Assembly (NCBI RefSeq): GCF_023715465.1
Contig: NZ_JAMBOE010000025.1
Coordinates: 1 to 52,053 of the forward strand
Origin: Paenibacillus macerans
GTDB lineage: Bacteria > Bacillota > Bacilli > Paenibacillales > Paenibacillaceae
DNA length: 52,053 nucleotides
Direction of reading: 5' to 3'
Shown here: piece by piece, positions 39,923-47,966 of the stretch
Layout of the letters: every line of letters begins with the position of its first letter
How positions within the stretch are numbered: the stretch's first letter is position 1
The notes under the pieces: model-generated
Told to the model about the DNA's origin: nothing
What the model saw: only the letters and a program-made list of their open reading frames with translations
Databases searched by the model: none
Program-made: the position numbers and the translations under genes

Positions 39923-40367
39923 TGAGCACTGGATGGAAGAGGCGATTCGCGAAGCGGGAAAAGCGGAAGCGATAGGTGAAGTCCCTATCGGCGCGGTGAT
40001 CGTGCTGGGCGACGAAATTGTCGGGCGCGGCCACAATCTGCGGGAAAGCTCCCGGGACGGGACGGCACACGCCGAAATGATAGCGATCCGGGAAGCCAGC
40101 GCGCGTCTGGACGCCTGGAGGCTGCTGCACTGCCGGCTCTACGTCACGCTGGAGCCCTGCCCGATGTGTGCGGGCGCGCTCGTGCAGTGCCGGGTTCCCC
40201 ACGTCATTTACGGCGCCCCTGATCCAAAGGCAGGCTGCGCAGGAACGCTGATGAACCTGCTGCAGGAACCCCGCTTCAATCACCGCACCGAAGTAACCGC
40301 CGGGGTGCTTCAGGAGGAATGCGGTACTTTGCTGACGTCGTTTTTTCGCCGGCTGCGCCAAAAATAA
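39876..40367 (+). CDS. tadA: tRNA-specific adenosine deaminase TadA
   Basis: 163 residues. Deaminates adenosine 34 of tRNA-Arg(ACG) to inosine. Zinc/catalytic motif H65-A-E67 and P94-C95-P-M-C98 are intact, with VPIGAVIVLGDEIVGRGHNLRE before them and the GAPDPKAGCAGTLMNLLQEPRFNH tRNA-contact region after them. The N-terminus is about 12 residues longer than usual. AAGGAG lies 15 nt before ATG 39876 and 12 nt before TTG 39873, so either may be used. In B. subtilis tadA adjoins scr-dnaX; here 35 kb separate them. Confidence 0.95.
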   Translation: MSFSSLPEPPSSTYPHEHWMEEAIREAGKAEAIGEVPIGAVIVLGDEIVGRGHNLRESSRDGTAHAEMIAIREASARLDAWRLLHCRLYVTLEPCPMCAGALVQCRVPHVIYGAPDPKAGCAGTLMNLLQEPRFNHRTEVTAGVLQEECGTLLTSFFRRLRQK

Positions 40368-40384
40368 TCGTCCCTGAAAAAATA

Positions 40385-40432
40385 AAACCTCCAGGCCCTG
40401 TGCACAGGGGTACTGGAGGTTTCGCCGTTATT
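40385..40432. terminator. Terminator hairpin between convergent tadA and lipoprotein gene
   Basis: AAACCTCCAG-CCCT...AGGG-CTGGAGGTTT, a stem of about 14 bp with short T/A tracts on both sides, able to serve both strands. Confidence 0.75.
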
Positions 40433-40439
40433 TATTCCA

Positions 40440-41387
40440 TTAATAGCCGAAGCTACGCATCTCTTCTTTAAACTTATCCAACGTGATCGTATCTTCCGGG
40501 ATTCCGATTGCGAACTCCGGTTTTTCATTGATATGGCTATAAGTGCTGGTCGCCTGCAGCGCCGCTTTTACGTTATCTTTGGTTTGCGCATCGTTAAACT
40601 CCACATCGGCGTTAAGCACCTGATACACGGGATAGTTATCCCCAGCGATAGCTGTGTTTACGGTAAACTGGTGAATTTGCAGATGATCCAAGACTTTCGG
40701 CAGCATATTGTGGATAACCTTTGTGGCAGCCTCCGCAGCCGTATCGTTCGTTACTTCGAACCGGACGACCTGCTTGGCTTTGACGCCTTCCGGCAGCTCC
40801 GCTTCCTTCGGATCGATCGTTTTAAAATATGGGGCCGGTTCAAACTCTCCAAGTACCGCCACGGCCAACTCCGCTCCAAGCTTCTGCGTCTTCTCTGGGT
40901 CGAGCAGGTCCGAACTAAGGCCCTCGACGTTTTGCTTTGCCAGCTCCTGCCGATCCAGCTCGACGAATTTCCCCGTAACGGACTTTGGCATCGGCAAAAA
41001 CGGAATGCTCGGAACCTGGAGGTACAACTTCTCTTTTGTCATCACGAACGGAGCCGTAATGGTTGTGGCCACTTTGCCGGCCAGTTTGATTTCCAGCTGT
41101 CCTTCGGTTTGCATCGGTTCCTTCCGGTAGATCTGCCGTATGTTGATTTCAGCGTTAGGAAGCGCCGAGAGGATCGCACCGATATTCGGATTTAACGATT
41201 TCGCGTTTACGGTCAGATCGGAAATTTTAATACGGCTCTCCAAGGCGAAAGAATCCATGCCGAGCGCATGCAGAGCTGCGCTGCTTAACACTTCCTTCGG
41301 CTCCTTCTCTGCGGTGCATCCGGACAACACGGCAACGAGCGACATCATAACAAGCAATACAAACATGTAAAAGCGTTTTTGAAACAT
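40440..41387 (-). CDS. Lipoprotein of unknown function
   Basis: 315 residues. A lipoprotein signal with lipobox LSGC at about 21-24 (LVAVLSGCTAEKEP) anchors it outside the membrane. The rest is a mixed alpha/beta fold with paired strands resembling LolA/LppX-like or DUF6612-like lipid-binding folds (SFALESRIKISDLTVNAKS, EGQLEIKLAGKV, EKLYLQVPSIPFL, DNYPVYQVLNADVEFND); this is a shape resemblance, not a family match. The ATG lies behind GGGGAGA-type sequence. Monocistronic. Confidence 0.75.
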   Translation of the reverse strand: MFQKRFYMFVLLVMMSLVAVLSGCTAEKEPKEVLSSAALHALGMDSFALESRIKISDLTVNAKSLNPNIGAILSALPNAEINIRQIYRKEPMQTEGQLEIKLAGKVATTITAPFVMTKEKLYLQVPSIPFLPMPKSVTGKFVELDRQELAKQNVEGLSSDLLDPEKTQKLGAELAVAVLGEFEPAPYFKTIDPKEAELPEGVKAKQVVRFEVTNDTAAEAATKVIHNMLPKVLDHLQIHQFTVNTAIAGDNYPVYQVLNADVEFNDAQTKDNVKAALQATSTYSHINEKPEFAIGIPEDTITLDKFKEEMRSFGY

Positions 41388-41469
41388 ACTATCTCCCCGT
41401 CCAACCTGATTCTCGATTCCTCACACATCATATCCCATTTGGACCCGAATCGGAAGCTTTTTTGCCAAA

Positions 41470-42390
41470 TTAATGGATGGCCTTTTTCTTGAAACGTCCG
41501 CCCTTCACGTCATGGATATTCCCGACCGCCAAAAAGGCATTTTCATCGTAATGATTTACGATTTCCTTCAGCTTGGCTTCCTCCAAACGGGTAATCACGC
41601 AAAAAATAACCTTTTTCGGATCCCCGGAAAATCCGCCTTCTCCCGATAAATACGTCACGCCCCGGCCCAACCGGCTCAAAATGGCATCCCCGATTTCGTC
41701 AATCTGATCGCTGATGATCCAAACGGATTTCGATTCGTTTAAGCCGTCCACGACGATATCGATCGTTTTATAAGCGATATAATAGGCCAACAAGGAGAAT
41801 AAAGCCCGTTCCCAGCCGAATACAAATCCGGCGCTGAGCAGTATGAAGAAGTTGAAAAACATAATGACTTCGCCAACGGAAAAAGGAGTTTTACGCGAGA
41901 TTAAAATAGCGATGATTTCGGTTCCGTCCAAGGATCCGCCAAACCGGATCACGATCCCGGTCCCGAGGCCGAGCAAAATGCCGCCGAACACGAATGCCAG
42001 CAGAGTATCGCTCACAAAGGCTTGAACGGGATGCAGCAGCGCTGTTCCGGCCGACATGACGGAGATGCCGATCAGCGTGGATATGGCAAACGTTTTGCCG
42101 ATTTGCTTATAGCCGATAATGAGAAAGGGGAGGTTAAAGAGGAACAGGAAAATACCCAGCGGGAAACCCGATAAATAAGAGGACATTACGGAGATGCCCG
42201 TAATTCCGCCATCCGTAATTTTGTTAGGTACCAGGAACAGCTCAAGGGCCACAGAAACGAGAATCGCTCCAATAATAATGAAGAAGGTTCGAAACAGTAT
42301 GCTTTTGACCGTTCTCTGTTTGTGCTGCCGAGCTTGCTGCGTCATCGCAGAGGGACTCATATTGCTTGGATTTATGGCGTTCAATCGCAT
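41470..42390 (-). CDS. YitT family membrane protein (DUF161/DUF2179)
   Basis: 306 residues. Five membrane segments typical of the family: IIIGAILVSVALELFLVPNKITDGGITGISV, PLGIFLFLFNLPFLIIGY, LIGISVMSAGTALL, FGGILLGLGTGIVIRFGGSLDGTEI and the FFNFFILLSAGFVFG helix. The C-terminal soluble DUF2179 domain (SVWIISDQIDEIGDAILSRLGRGVTYLSGEGGFSG, IFCVITRLEEAKLKEIVNHYDENAF) resembles PII-like ligand-binding domains. Transport substrate unknown. ATG 42390 follows AAAGGATC. Confidence 0.88.
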   Translation of the reverse strand: MRLNAINPSNMSPSAMTQQARQHKQRTVKSILFRTFFIIIGAILVSVALELFLVPNKITDGGITGISVMSSYLSGFPLGIFLFLFNLPFLIIGYKQIGKTFAISTLIGISVMSAGTALLHPVQAFVSDTLLAFVFGGILLGLGTGIVIRFGGSLDGTEIIAILISRKTPFSVGEVIMFFNFFILLSAGFVFGWERALFSLLAYYIAYKTIDIVVDGLNESKSVWIISDQIDEIGDAILSRLGRGVTYLSGEGGFSGDPKKVIFCVITRLEEAKLKEIVNHYDENAFLAVGNIHDVKGGRFKKKAIH

Positions 42391-42597
42391 CACGATCCTT
42401 TCGGTTAAAATATCTGTTTTTTCATCTCCACTCCTAATTGCTCCATTTCTTGAATTGGCCGGACACCCTATCTTTATTATTACATGTTTCTATGCTTCAT
42501 GTCTTGCTTTTCATGCAAGTTTAAACTTGAAAAACCTCGCCATTAGCAAGATCATTTGCCGTGCAAACCCATACGATCGGTGCAAAGGGAGGGAATA

Positions 42598-42869
42598 CTG
42601 CTCTAACGGACACCAGCGACCTTATCTGACCATTTCCCGGGTATTTCCCAGCCTAACGGACAAAGGCGGCCCTATTTCGCTCTAAACCCGCTCATCCAGG
42701 ACGATTTGAGGTAAATAAGGGCTTCTGTGTCCGTTTACATTTTGCAATCCTCCGTTTTTCATCAAATAACGGCTCTGGTGTCCCTTAGCCCCCACGTCCA
42801 CTTCTCCTCCCCTCTCTACCCGCGCTTCACCCTCTACCATGACAGAAATTTTATAAATTCTATAAGGTT
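42598..42869. repeat. Family B intergenic repeat, copy 2 (CTAACGGAC units, 2 direct + 2 inverted)
   Basis: Direct units CTAACGGACA at 42603 and 42653 (50 bp apart), inverted TGTCCGTTTA at 42728-42737 and TGTCCCTTAG at 42779-42788 (51 bp apart). It matches copy 1 at 20.5 kb over about 265 bp, from CTGCTCTAACGG to the AAGGTT beside the sspP terminator; the main difference is a short pyrimidine insertion near 42800. No coding signal is seen in 42400-42870. Confidence 0.85.
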
Positions 42870-42894
42870 GAAAAACCTCAGCCTTGGGCTGAGG
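42870..42894 (-). terminator. Intrinsic terminator of sspP
   Basis: On the minus strand CCTCAGCC-CAA-GGCTGAGG followed by TTTTTC. The family B element begins at its U-tract. Confidence 0.9.
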
Positions 42895-42916
42895 TCGTGA
42901 TGTTTCCGCGTCCGTA

Positions 42917-43069
42917 TTATCCTTCAGGATTGTTATGACTGACGTGGTTTTGCGTCTTCACTTTCTTGGACCCGGACAGCGGCTCCGGTCCCTCCTGCTT
43001 CCGCTCGCGGCGCGGGTTATCTTCCGGCCCATTGCCGGCCGAAGTCTGATACGTTTGCGGTTTCGTCAT
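42917..43069 (-). CDS. sspP: Small acid-soluble spore protein P (SspP)
   Basis: 50 residues, too short for most ORF lists. The translation begins MTKPQTYQTSAGNG and contains the SspP core EGPEPLSGSKKVKTQNH, very close to B. subtilis GQPEPLSGSKKVKNRNH; the C-terminus is Asn/His-rich. Hydrophilic, no Cys. SspP is a minor spore-core protein made in the forespore. GGAGGGGAGGG lies directly upstream of ATG 43069, and a terminator follows. It confirms that the organism forms spores. Confidence 0.9.
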   Translation of the reverse strand: MTKPQTYQTSAGNGPEDNPRRERKQEGPEPLSGSKKVKTQNHVSHNNPEG

Positions 43070-43132
43070 CGCAAACCCTCCCCTCCATTATGGATGTAGG
43101 GTTAATTTGCGATGAAACCCGCTGTATTATGC

Positions 43133-43162
43133 AAAAAAGAGAGCATCGCTGCTCTCTTGTGA
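43133..43162 (-). terminator. Intrinsic terminator of tRNA-Ser
   Basis: On the minus strand AGAGAGCA-GCGA-TGCTCTCT followed by TTTT, about 20 bp after the tRNA 3' end. Confidence 0.9.
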
Positions 43163-43178
43163 ACAAACATGGTATGTA

Positions 43179-43267
43179 TGGCGGAGAGGATGGGATTCGA
43201 ACCCATGTGAGCTTGCACTCTAACGGTTTTCAAGACCGCCCCGTTATGACCGCTTCGGTACCTCTCC
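43179..43267 (-). tRNA. tRNA-Ser (anticodon TGA)
   Basis: 89 nt with encoded CCA. Acceptor GGAGAGG pairs with CCTCTCC; the anticodon loop CTTGAAA sits on stem GCGGT/ACCGT, giving anticodon TGA for serine UCN codons. There is a long variable arm and T-loop GGTTCGAATCC. It lies directly downstream of serS as in B. subtilis trnSL. Confidence 0.97.
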
Positions 43268-43299
43268 GTAAGGTGAATCCGATTTGCGTAACAAATCAG

Positions 43300-43328
43300 A
43301 TTCTACCACATTGCTTGCCGAATCGCAA
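43300..43328 (-). promoter_or_regulatory. Sigma-A promoter of tRNA-Ser
   Basis: On the minus strand TTGCGA (43323-43328), 17 bp, TAGAAT (43300-43305), starting immediately after the serS stop. A small hairpin GATTTG/CAAATC lies in the pre-tRNA leader. Confidence 0.7.
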
Positions 43329-43332
43329 GCCG

Positions 43333-44616
43333 TTAACGTTTGGTAATCTTCTCAATGTTGCCCATGTAAGGCCGCAGCACTTCCGGAATTTCCAAGCTGC
43401 CGTCCTCTTGCTGGTAGTTTTCCAGAATCGCCGCAACGGTGCGTCCCACCGCCAGCCCCGAGCCGTTCAGGGTATGTACGAATTCGGGTTTGGCTTTCGG
43501 CTCCGGACGGAAGCGAATGTTGGCGCGGCGAGCCTGGAAATCCTCCACATTGGAACAAGAGGAAATTTCCCGGTACATACCGCTCTCCGGCAACCACACT
43601 TCGAGATCGTACGTTTTGGCCGCCGTAAAGCCAAGATCGCCCGTACACAACGCAAGCACGCGATAAGGCAATTTAAGCAGCTGCAGGACACGCTCCGCGT
43701 TTGCGGTCATCTTCTCCAACTCATCGTAGGACGTATCCGGATGCACGATTTTAATCATTTCCACTTTGTTGAACTGGTGCTGGCGAATCAATCCCCGCGT
43801 ATCGCGGCCCGCCGCGCCGGCCTCCGAACGGAAGCAGGAGCTATAAGCAACATAATTGCGCGGAAGGTCTTCTGCGTTCAAAATCTCATCGCGATGATAG
43901 TTCGTCACTGGCACCTCTGCCGTAGGAATAAGATAATAATCACTGGTTCCCTGCAGCTTGAACAGGTCCTCTTCGAACTTCGGAAGCTGTCCCGTTCCGT
44001 ACAGACTGTCGCGGTTTACGATATAGGGCGGCAGCATTTCCTCATACCCATGCTCATTGCTGTGCAGATCCATCATGAAGCTGATTAACGCCCGCTCCAG
44101 GCGCGCACCGAAGCCTTTGTAAAAAGCAAACCGCGATCCGGTGACCTTGGCCGCCGCTTCAAAATCGAGGATGCCGAGACCAGCTGCCACGTCCCAATGG
44201 GCTTTCGGGGCAAAATCGAATTGCCGCGGCTCGCTCCAACGGCGAACCTCAACGTTTTCCTCCTCGGAAGCGCCCACCGGAACGCTCGCGTGCGGAATGT
44301 TCGGAATCGCCAGCATCAATTCATCGATCTGCGCCTCCAGCGACCGAATCTCCTCGTCCAGCTCCTTGATCCGGTCGCCGACCTCGCGCATCTCCGCGAT
44401 TAACTCGTCGGCATTCTCCTTGTTCTTCTTCCGCTGCGCCACTTCCGCGGATACCGTATTGCGGCGGTTTTTCAGCGATTCGCTCTCTTGAAGCAGCTCT
44501 CGGCGCTTCTCGTCCAGCGGCTGAAAACCGGAAATCAGCTCCAGCGATTTCCCCCGGTTTTTCAATGCTTCTTCAACTCGTGTATAATCGTTTCGCATTA
44601 TTTTTACATCCAACAT
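43333..44616 (-). CDS. serS: Seryl-tRNA synthetase
   Basis: 427 residues, class II synthetase. N-terminal antiparallel coiled coil (about 28-105) that holds the long variable arm of tRNA-Ser, then class II motifs: motif 1 (GFGARLERALISFMMDLH), motif 2 (YSSCFRSEAGAAGRDTRGLIRQHQF) and motif 3 (NGSGLAVGRTVAAILENYQ). AGGAGG lies before ATG 44616. No T-box features are seen in the 155-bp upstream spacer, which holds only a small CGCCGGCCGGCG palindrome and a GGTTT/AAACC hairpin. Confidence 0.97.
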   Translation of the reverse strand: MLDVKIMRNDYTRVEEALKNRGKSLELISGFQPLDEKRRELLQESESLKNRRNTVSAEVAQRKKNKENADELIAEMREVGDRIKELDEEIRSLEAQIDELMLAIPNIPHASVPVGASEEENVEVRRWSEPRQFDFAPKAHWDVAAGLGILDFEAAAKVTGSRFAFYKGFGARLERALISFMMDLHSNEHGYEEMLPPYIVNRDSLYGTGQLPKFEEDLFKLQGTSDYYLIPTAEVPVTNYHRDEILNAEDLPRNYVAYSSCFRSEAGAAGRDTRGLIRQHQFNKVEMIKIVHPDTSYDELEKMTANAERVLQLLKLPYRVLALCTGDLGFTAAKTYDLEVWLPESGMYREISSCSNVEDFQARRANIRFRPEPKAKPEFVHTLNGSGLAVGRTVAAILENYQQEDGSLEIPEVLRPYMGNIEKITKR

Positions 44617-44772
44617 AAGTAGTCCCTCCTAGATTCATCCCTTTGCAGGCCTGCCTACCTCAAGAGTCATCCGTCGAAGGGAGGCTGCTATGCAATATGG
44701 AAACGCCGGCCGGCGGTTTGTGATCCCAAACCAGATAAAACCTCGACCCATCAAAGGAGTCAAGGTCCCTGT

Positions 44773-45351
44773 TTACGGCCGCTTCGTCTGCTTGATCATT
44801 TCAACAAAATAAGCATGGAGCGAAAAGTCGTCGGTCAGCTCCGGGTGAAAGGACGAGACGAGCAAATGCCCCTGACGGGCCGTGACGATTTCGTCCTTGT
44901 ACGTCGACAACACCTCAACTCCCGGACCTACCGCCGTAATCAGCGGAGCGCGGATAAAGACGGCCCGCAGCGGAGCCGTAAGCCCCTTAACCTCCAAGTC
45001 CGTCTCAAAGCTCTCCCGTTGGCGTCCGAAAGCGTTGCGCGATACCTTGATATCCATTAAAGCGAGATGGGCTTCTTCCCCGCCTTCGATTTCCTTGGCC
45101 ATCACAATCAAACCGGCGCAAGTGCCAAACAGAGGTTTGCCTTCCCGAGTTAAATCTTGGATCGCTTCAATAAATCCGTATTTTCGCATCAGCTTGCCGA
45201 TCGTCGTGCTTTCCCCGCCCGGGATGATGAGCCCGTCCAGCTCGCCCAGCTGTTCGGTCCGCTTTACGGCCATCCCCTCGGCTCCGGCGCTTTCCAAGCT
45301 TCGAATATGCTCCGCTACGGCGCCCTGCAGCGCCAGCACTCCTACCTTCAT
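44773..45351 (-). CDS. pdxT: Pyridoxal 5'-phosphate synthase glutaminase subunit PdxT
   Basis: 192 residues. Class I glutaminase that feeds ammonia to PdxS. Motifs: KVGVLALQGAVAEH, GLIIPGGESTTIGKL, nucleophile Cys in LFGTCAGLIVMAK, and the His-x-Glu pair in VSSFHPELTDD. ATG 45351 is chosen to begin at KVGVLALQG, behind GAAGG. It follows pdxS by about 100 bp in the same operon. Confidence 0.97.
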   Translation of the reverse strand: MKVGVLALQGAVAEHIRSLESAGAEGMAVKRTEQLGELDGLIIPGGESTTIGKLMRKYGFIEAIQDLTREGKPLFGTCAGLIVMAKEIEGGEEAHLALMDIKVSRNAFGRQRESFETDLEVKGLTAPLRAVFIRAPLITAVGPGVEVLSTYKDEIVTARQGHLLVSSFHPELTDDFSLHAYFVEMIKQTKRP

Positions 45352-45453
45352 GGCAATCCTTCTTTCTGCTGCAGCCAAACTATGTGCACCCCGGCCATCA
45401 CATGGATTTGCCGGGGTGGGTTAGGACTGCTTCCTTCGCTATTTCCGGCTCTA

Positions 45454-46335
45454 TTACCAGCCGCGTTCCGCCATCCGCTCTGAGGGAGACAATTTGGAGA
45501 TTTCAATGCCCTTCATCGGCGTACCCAGGTTTTTGGATACTTCGGCAATCAATTTATAATCCGTGTAATGCGTCGTCGCTTCAACGATCGCACGGGCGAA
45601 TTTCTCCGGGTTGTCCGATTTGAAAATACCGGAGCCAACGAACACCCCGTCCGCGCCAAGGTGCATCATCAGTGCGGCATCAGCCGGCGTCGCCACGCCA
45701 CCGGCGGCGAAGTTCACGACCGGCAGCTTGCCGTTTTCATGAACTTCCAAGAGCAAATCATAGGCTACGCCCAGGTTTTTGGCTTCGGCATACAGCTCGT
45801 CTTTGGACATGTTTTGCACTTTGCGGATTTGGCTGTTGATCAGACGCATATGACGAACGGCTTCCACGATGTTTCCGGTTCCGGGCTCGCCTTTCGTACG
45901 GATCATCGACGCGCCTTCACTGATCCGCCGCAGCGCTTCGCCGAGGTCTTTCGCTCCGCAAACGAACGGTACGGTGAAATCGCGTTTATCGATATGGAAC
46001 ACTTCGTCCGCCGGGGTTAATACTTCGCTCTCGTCCAGGTAGTCTACCCCCAGCGATTCAAGAACTTTCGCTTCTACGTAATGGCCGATCCGCGCTTTGG
46101 CCATTACCGGAATGGAAACGACCTTCATCACTTCCTCGACTATCGTCGGGTCCGCCATCCGGGCCACGCCGCCGGCCGCCCGAATATCCGAAGGAACCCG
46201 CTCCAGCGCCATGACGGCGGTAGCCCCGGCCGCTTCGGCGATTTTGGCTTGCTCCGCGTTCATAACGTCCATGATGACGCCGCCTTTTTGCATCTCGGCC
46301 ATGCCTCTTTTGACACGCGATGTTCCTGTTTCCAT
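45454..46335 (-). CDS. pdxS: Pyridoxal 5'-phosphate synthase lyase subunit PdxS
   Basis: 293 residues. Builds PLP from ribose 5-phosphate, glyceraldehyde 3-phosphate and ammonia in a (beta/alpha)8 barrel forming dodecamers with PdxT. Catalytic lysines are visible in VMAKARIGHYVEA and IRTKGEPGTGNIVEA; GGVATPADAALMMHLGADGVFVGSGIF is the phosphate site. ATG 46335 follows AGGAGG by 7 nt. It lies 84 bp after dacA. Confidence 0.98.
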   Translation of the reverse strand: METGTSRVKRGMAEMQKGGVIMDVMNAEQAKIAEAAGATAVMALERVPSDIRAAGGVARMADPTIVEEVMKVVSIPVMAKARIGHYVEAKVLESLGVDYLDESEVLTPADEVFHIDKRDFTVPFVCGAKDLGEALRRISEGASMIRTKGEPGTGNIVEAVRHMRLINSQIRKVQNMSKDELYAEAKNLGVAYDLLLEVHENGKLPVVNFAAGGVATPADAALMMHLGADGVFVGSGIFKSDNPEKFARAIVEATTHYTDYKLIAEVSKNLGTPMKGIEISKLSPSERMAERGW

Positions 46336-46419
46336 GTCCAATCCTCCTGATAATAATCTAACTTGATATTTTACAATATTCCCATTAAATATACAACTCA
46401 CTGACTCGGGATTTCGCGC

Positions 46420-47859
46420 CTAGAACAGGTTCTTGATCCCGTTGAACAGATCGCCGAAGAAATCGCCGATCGCCCGCATCATCAATGCGAACCAGCCGGC
46501 CTTTTCCGTATCCTGGGCCGTGATCAGGTTGACGGTTTTCTCCAGCGTTTGCTCCATGCCCGGAGCCTTGAAGGAATAAGTGACCGTACCCACTTTCGTC
46601 CCCTGCTTCAGCGGAGCGGTCAGGCTGGCGGCATCGTCCAGCGTCACTTTCGCTTGAACAGCGCTCGTATCCGCTCCTTTCGGTACCACAAAGCTGACGG
46701 CTTGATCGGTTACCACAGGAACTTTCGTGTCCTTCGCTTTGTTTACGATTACCGTCTCCGTGCCGACCACGGTCGCTTTTGGAGGAACGATCTGTTTGGT
46801 TTCAAAGTTATTGAAGCCGTAATCCAGCACTTTGCGGGTTTCGACGAAACGGGCGGAATCCGATTTGGCGTCAGCGCCCATGACTACACTGATTAACCGC
46901 GTACCGTTCCGCACGGCCGTTCCCGTAAAGCAGTTGCCGGCTTTGGAGGTATGGCCGGTTTTCAGGCCGTCCAGGCCTTCATAAGCATATTGTTTGAAAT
47001 TCGTGATGTTTTTGTTCGCTTCCAGCATCCAGTTCAGGTTCACCATCGGCGCGGTGTCGCGTGCCCGGAACTTTTTGCTTTGAATGGTGGTAAAACGGTT
47101 GAAATCCGGATGGTCGGTTACTATATACTTGGCCAAGATCGCCGCATCCATTGCGGACATGACGGTTTCCTTGCTGTCCGTCGGCTGAAATTCCTTCGGC
47201 ATGTCTTTAATGTCAAGGCCGGTAGCGTTGGCGAAATGGGTATGGGTCATGCCCATCCGTTTGGCTTCGTCGTTCATCATTTTAACAAAGGCCTGCTCGG
47301 AACCGGCAACATACTCGGCAAGCGCCACCGAGGCATCATTCGCGGAAGCGATGGCCATGGCAGTATACAGCTCTTCTATCGTATGCTGATCTCCTTCAGC
47401 CAGGAAAATTCGCGAGCCGATCGTGTTTGCGGCATTTTTTCTTACCGTTACCACGTCTCCCCATTTGAATTTGCCCTGTTTTACGAGGTCAGCGACAATG
47501 TATTCGGTCATCATTTTGGTCATGCTGGCCGGCGGCAGCGCTTCATCGCCGTTGACATTCAGCAGCACTTGCCCGGATACGGGCTCCAATAAAACGGCAG
47601 ATCTTACTTTAAGGTCTAATGATTCCACGGAAGGAATTGAGGTGGTCGCAGATGGCACTGCCGCAGATTTGGTTGAAGTCGATTTCGTTTGCTCCCCTTC
47701 CGCCAGCGCCATGGCCGGCACCAAAGAGAAGCACAGTGCGTTCAGCAGCAATACAGATGCTACGCTTTTGCGCAGGAAACGCCGTTTGGATTGTGTTGTC
47801 TTACGTTTTGGTTGTTTGAGTTTCAATGCCCTTAAAGCTCCCCTCATATTCTCTTTCAT
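46420..47859 (-). CDS. dacA: D-alanyl-D-alanine carboxypeptidase (PBP5/DacA)
   Basis: Up to 479 residues. Trims the terminal D-Ala from peptidoglycan stems. A basic N-terminus and signal peptide (core SVASVLLLNALCFSLVPAMALA) lead to the transpeptidase fold: SxxK in PPASMTKMM, SxN in ASANDAS, KTG in LKTGHTSKAG. The C-terminal beta domain ends in an amphipathic helix (WFALMMRAIGDFFGDLFNGIKNLF) for membrane attachment. The start is uncertain: ATG 47859 has a poor ribosome site, ATG 47847 a weak one, and TTG 47826 follows AGGGGAG. It lies between guaB and pdxS as in B. subtilis. Confidence 0.95.
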   Translation of the reverse strand: MKENMRGALRALKLKQPKRKTTQSKRRFLRKSVASVLLLNALCFSLVPAMALAEGEQTKSTSTKSAAVPSATTSIPSVESLDLKVRSAVLLEPVSGQVLLNVNGDEALPPASMTKMMTEYIVADLVKQGKFKWGDVVTVRKNAANTIGSRIFLAEGDQHTIEELYTAMAIASANDASVALAEYVAGSEQAFVKMMNDEAKRMGMTHTHFANATGLDIKDMPKEFQPTDSKETVMSAMDAAILAKYIVTDHPDFNRFTTIQSKKFRARDTAPMVNLNWMLEANKNITNFKQYAYEGLDGLKTGHTSKAGNCFTGTAVRNGTRLISVVMGADAKSDSARFVETRKVLDYGFNNFETKQIVPPKATVVGTETVIVNKAKDTKVPVVTDQAVSFVVPKGADTSAVQAKVTLDDAASLTAPLKQGTKVGTVTYSFKAPGMEQTLEKTVNLITAQDTEKAGWFALMMRAIGDFFGDLFNGIKNLF

Positions 47860-47891
47860 TTACTTTTTCTATTCTATCACAGGGGATATCG

Positions 47892-47932
47892 CAAAAAAAG
47901 ACAAGCCCCGGCGAAATTGCCTGGCTTGCCTT
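47892..47932 (-). terminator. Intrinsic terminator of guaB
   Basis: On the minus strand GGCAAGCC-AGGC-AATTTC-GCC-GGGGCTTGTC followed by TTTTTTT, about 35 bp after the guaB stop. Confidence 0.85.
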
Positions 47933-47966
47933 GGTAGATTGTGGAATGCCAATAGTATCGATAGAT

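Noticed and set aside
44617..44772. T-box riboswitch upstream of serS
   Set aside because: No AGGGTGG-type T-box sequence, specifier loop or terminator/antiterminator pair is visible in the 155-bp spacer.
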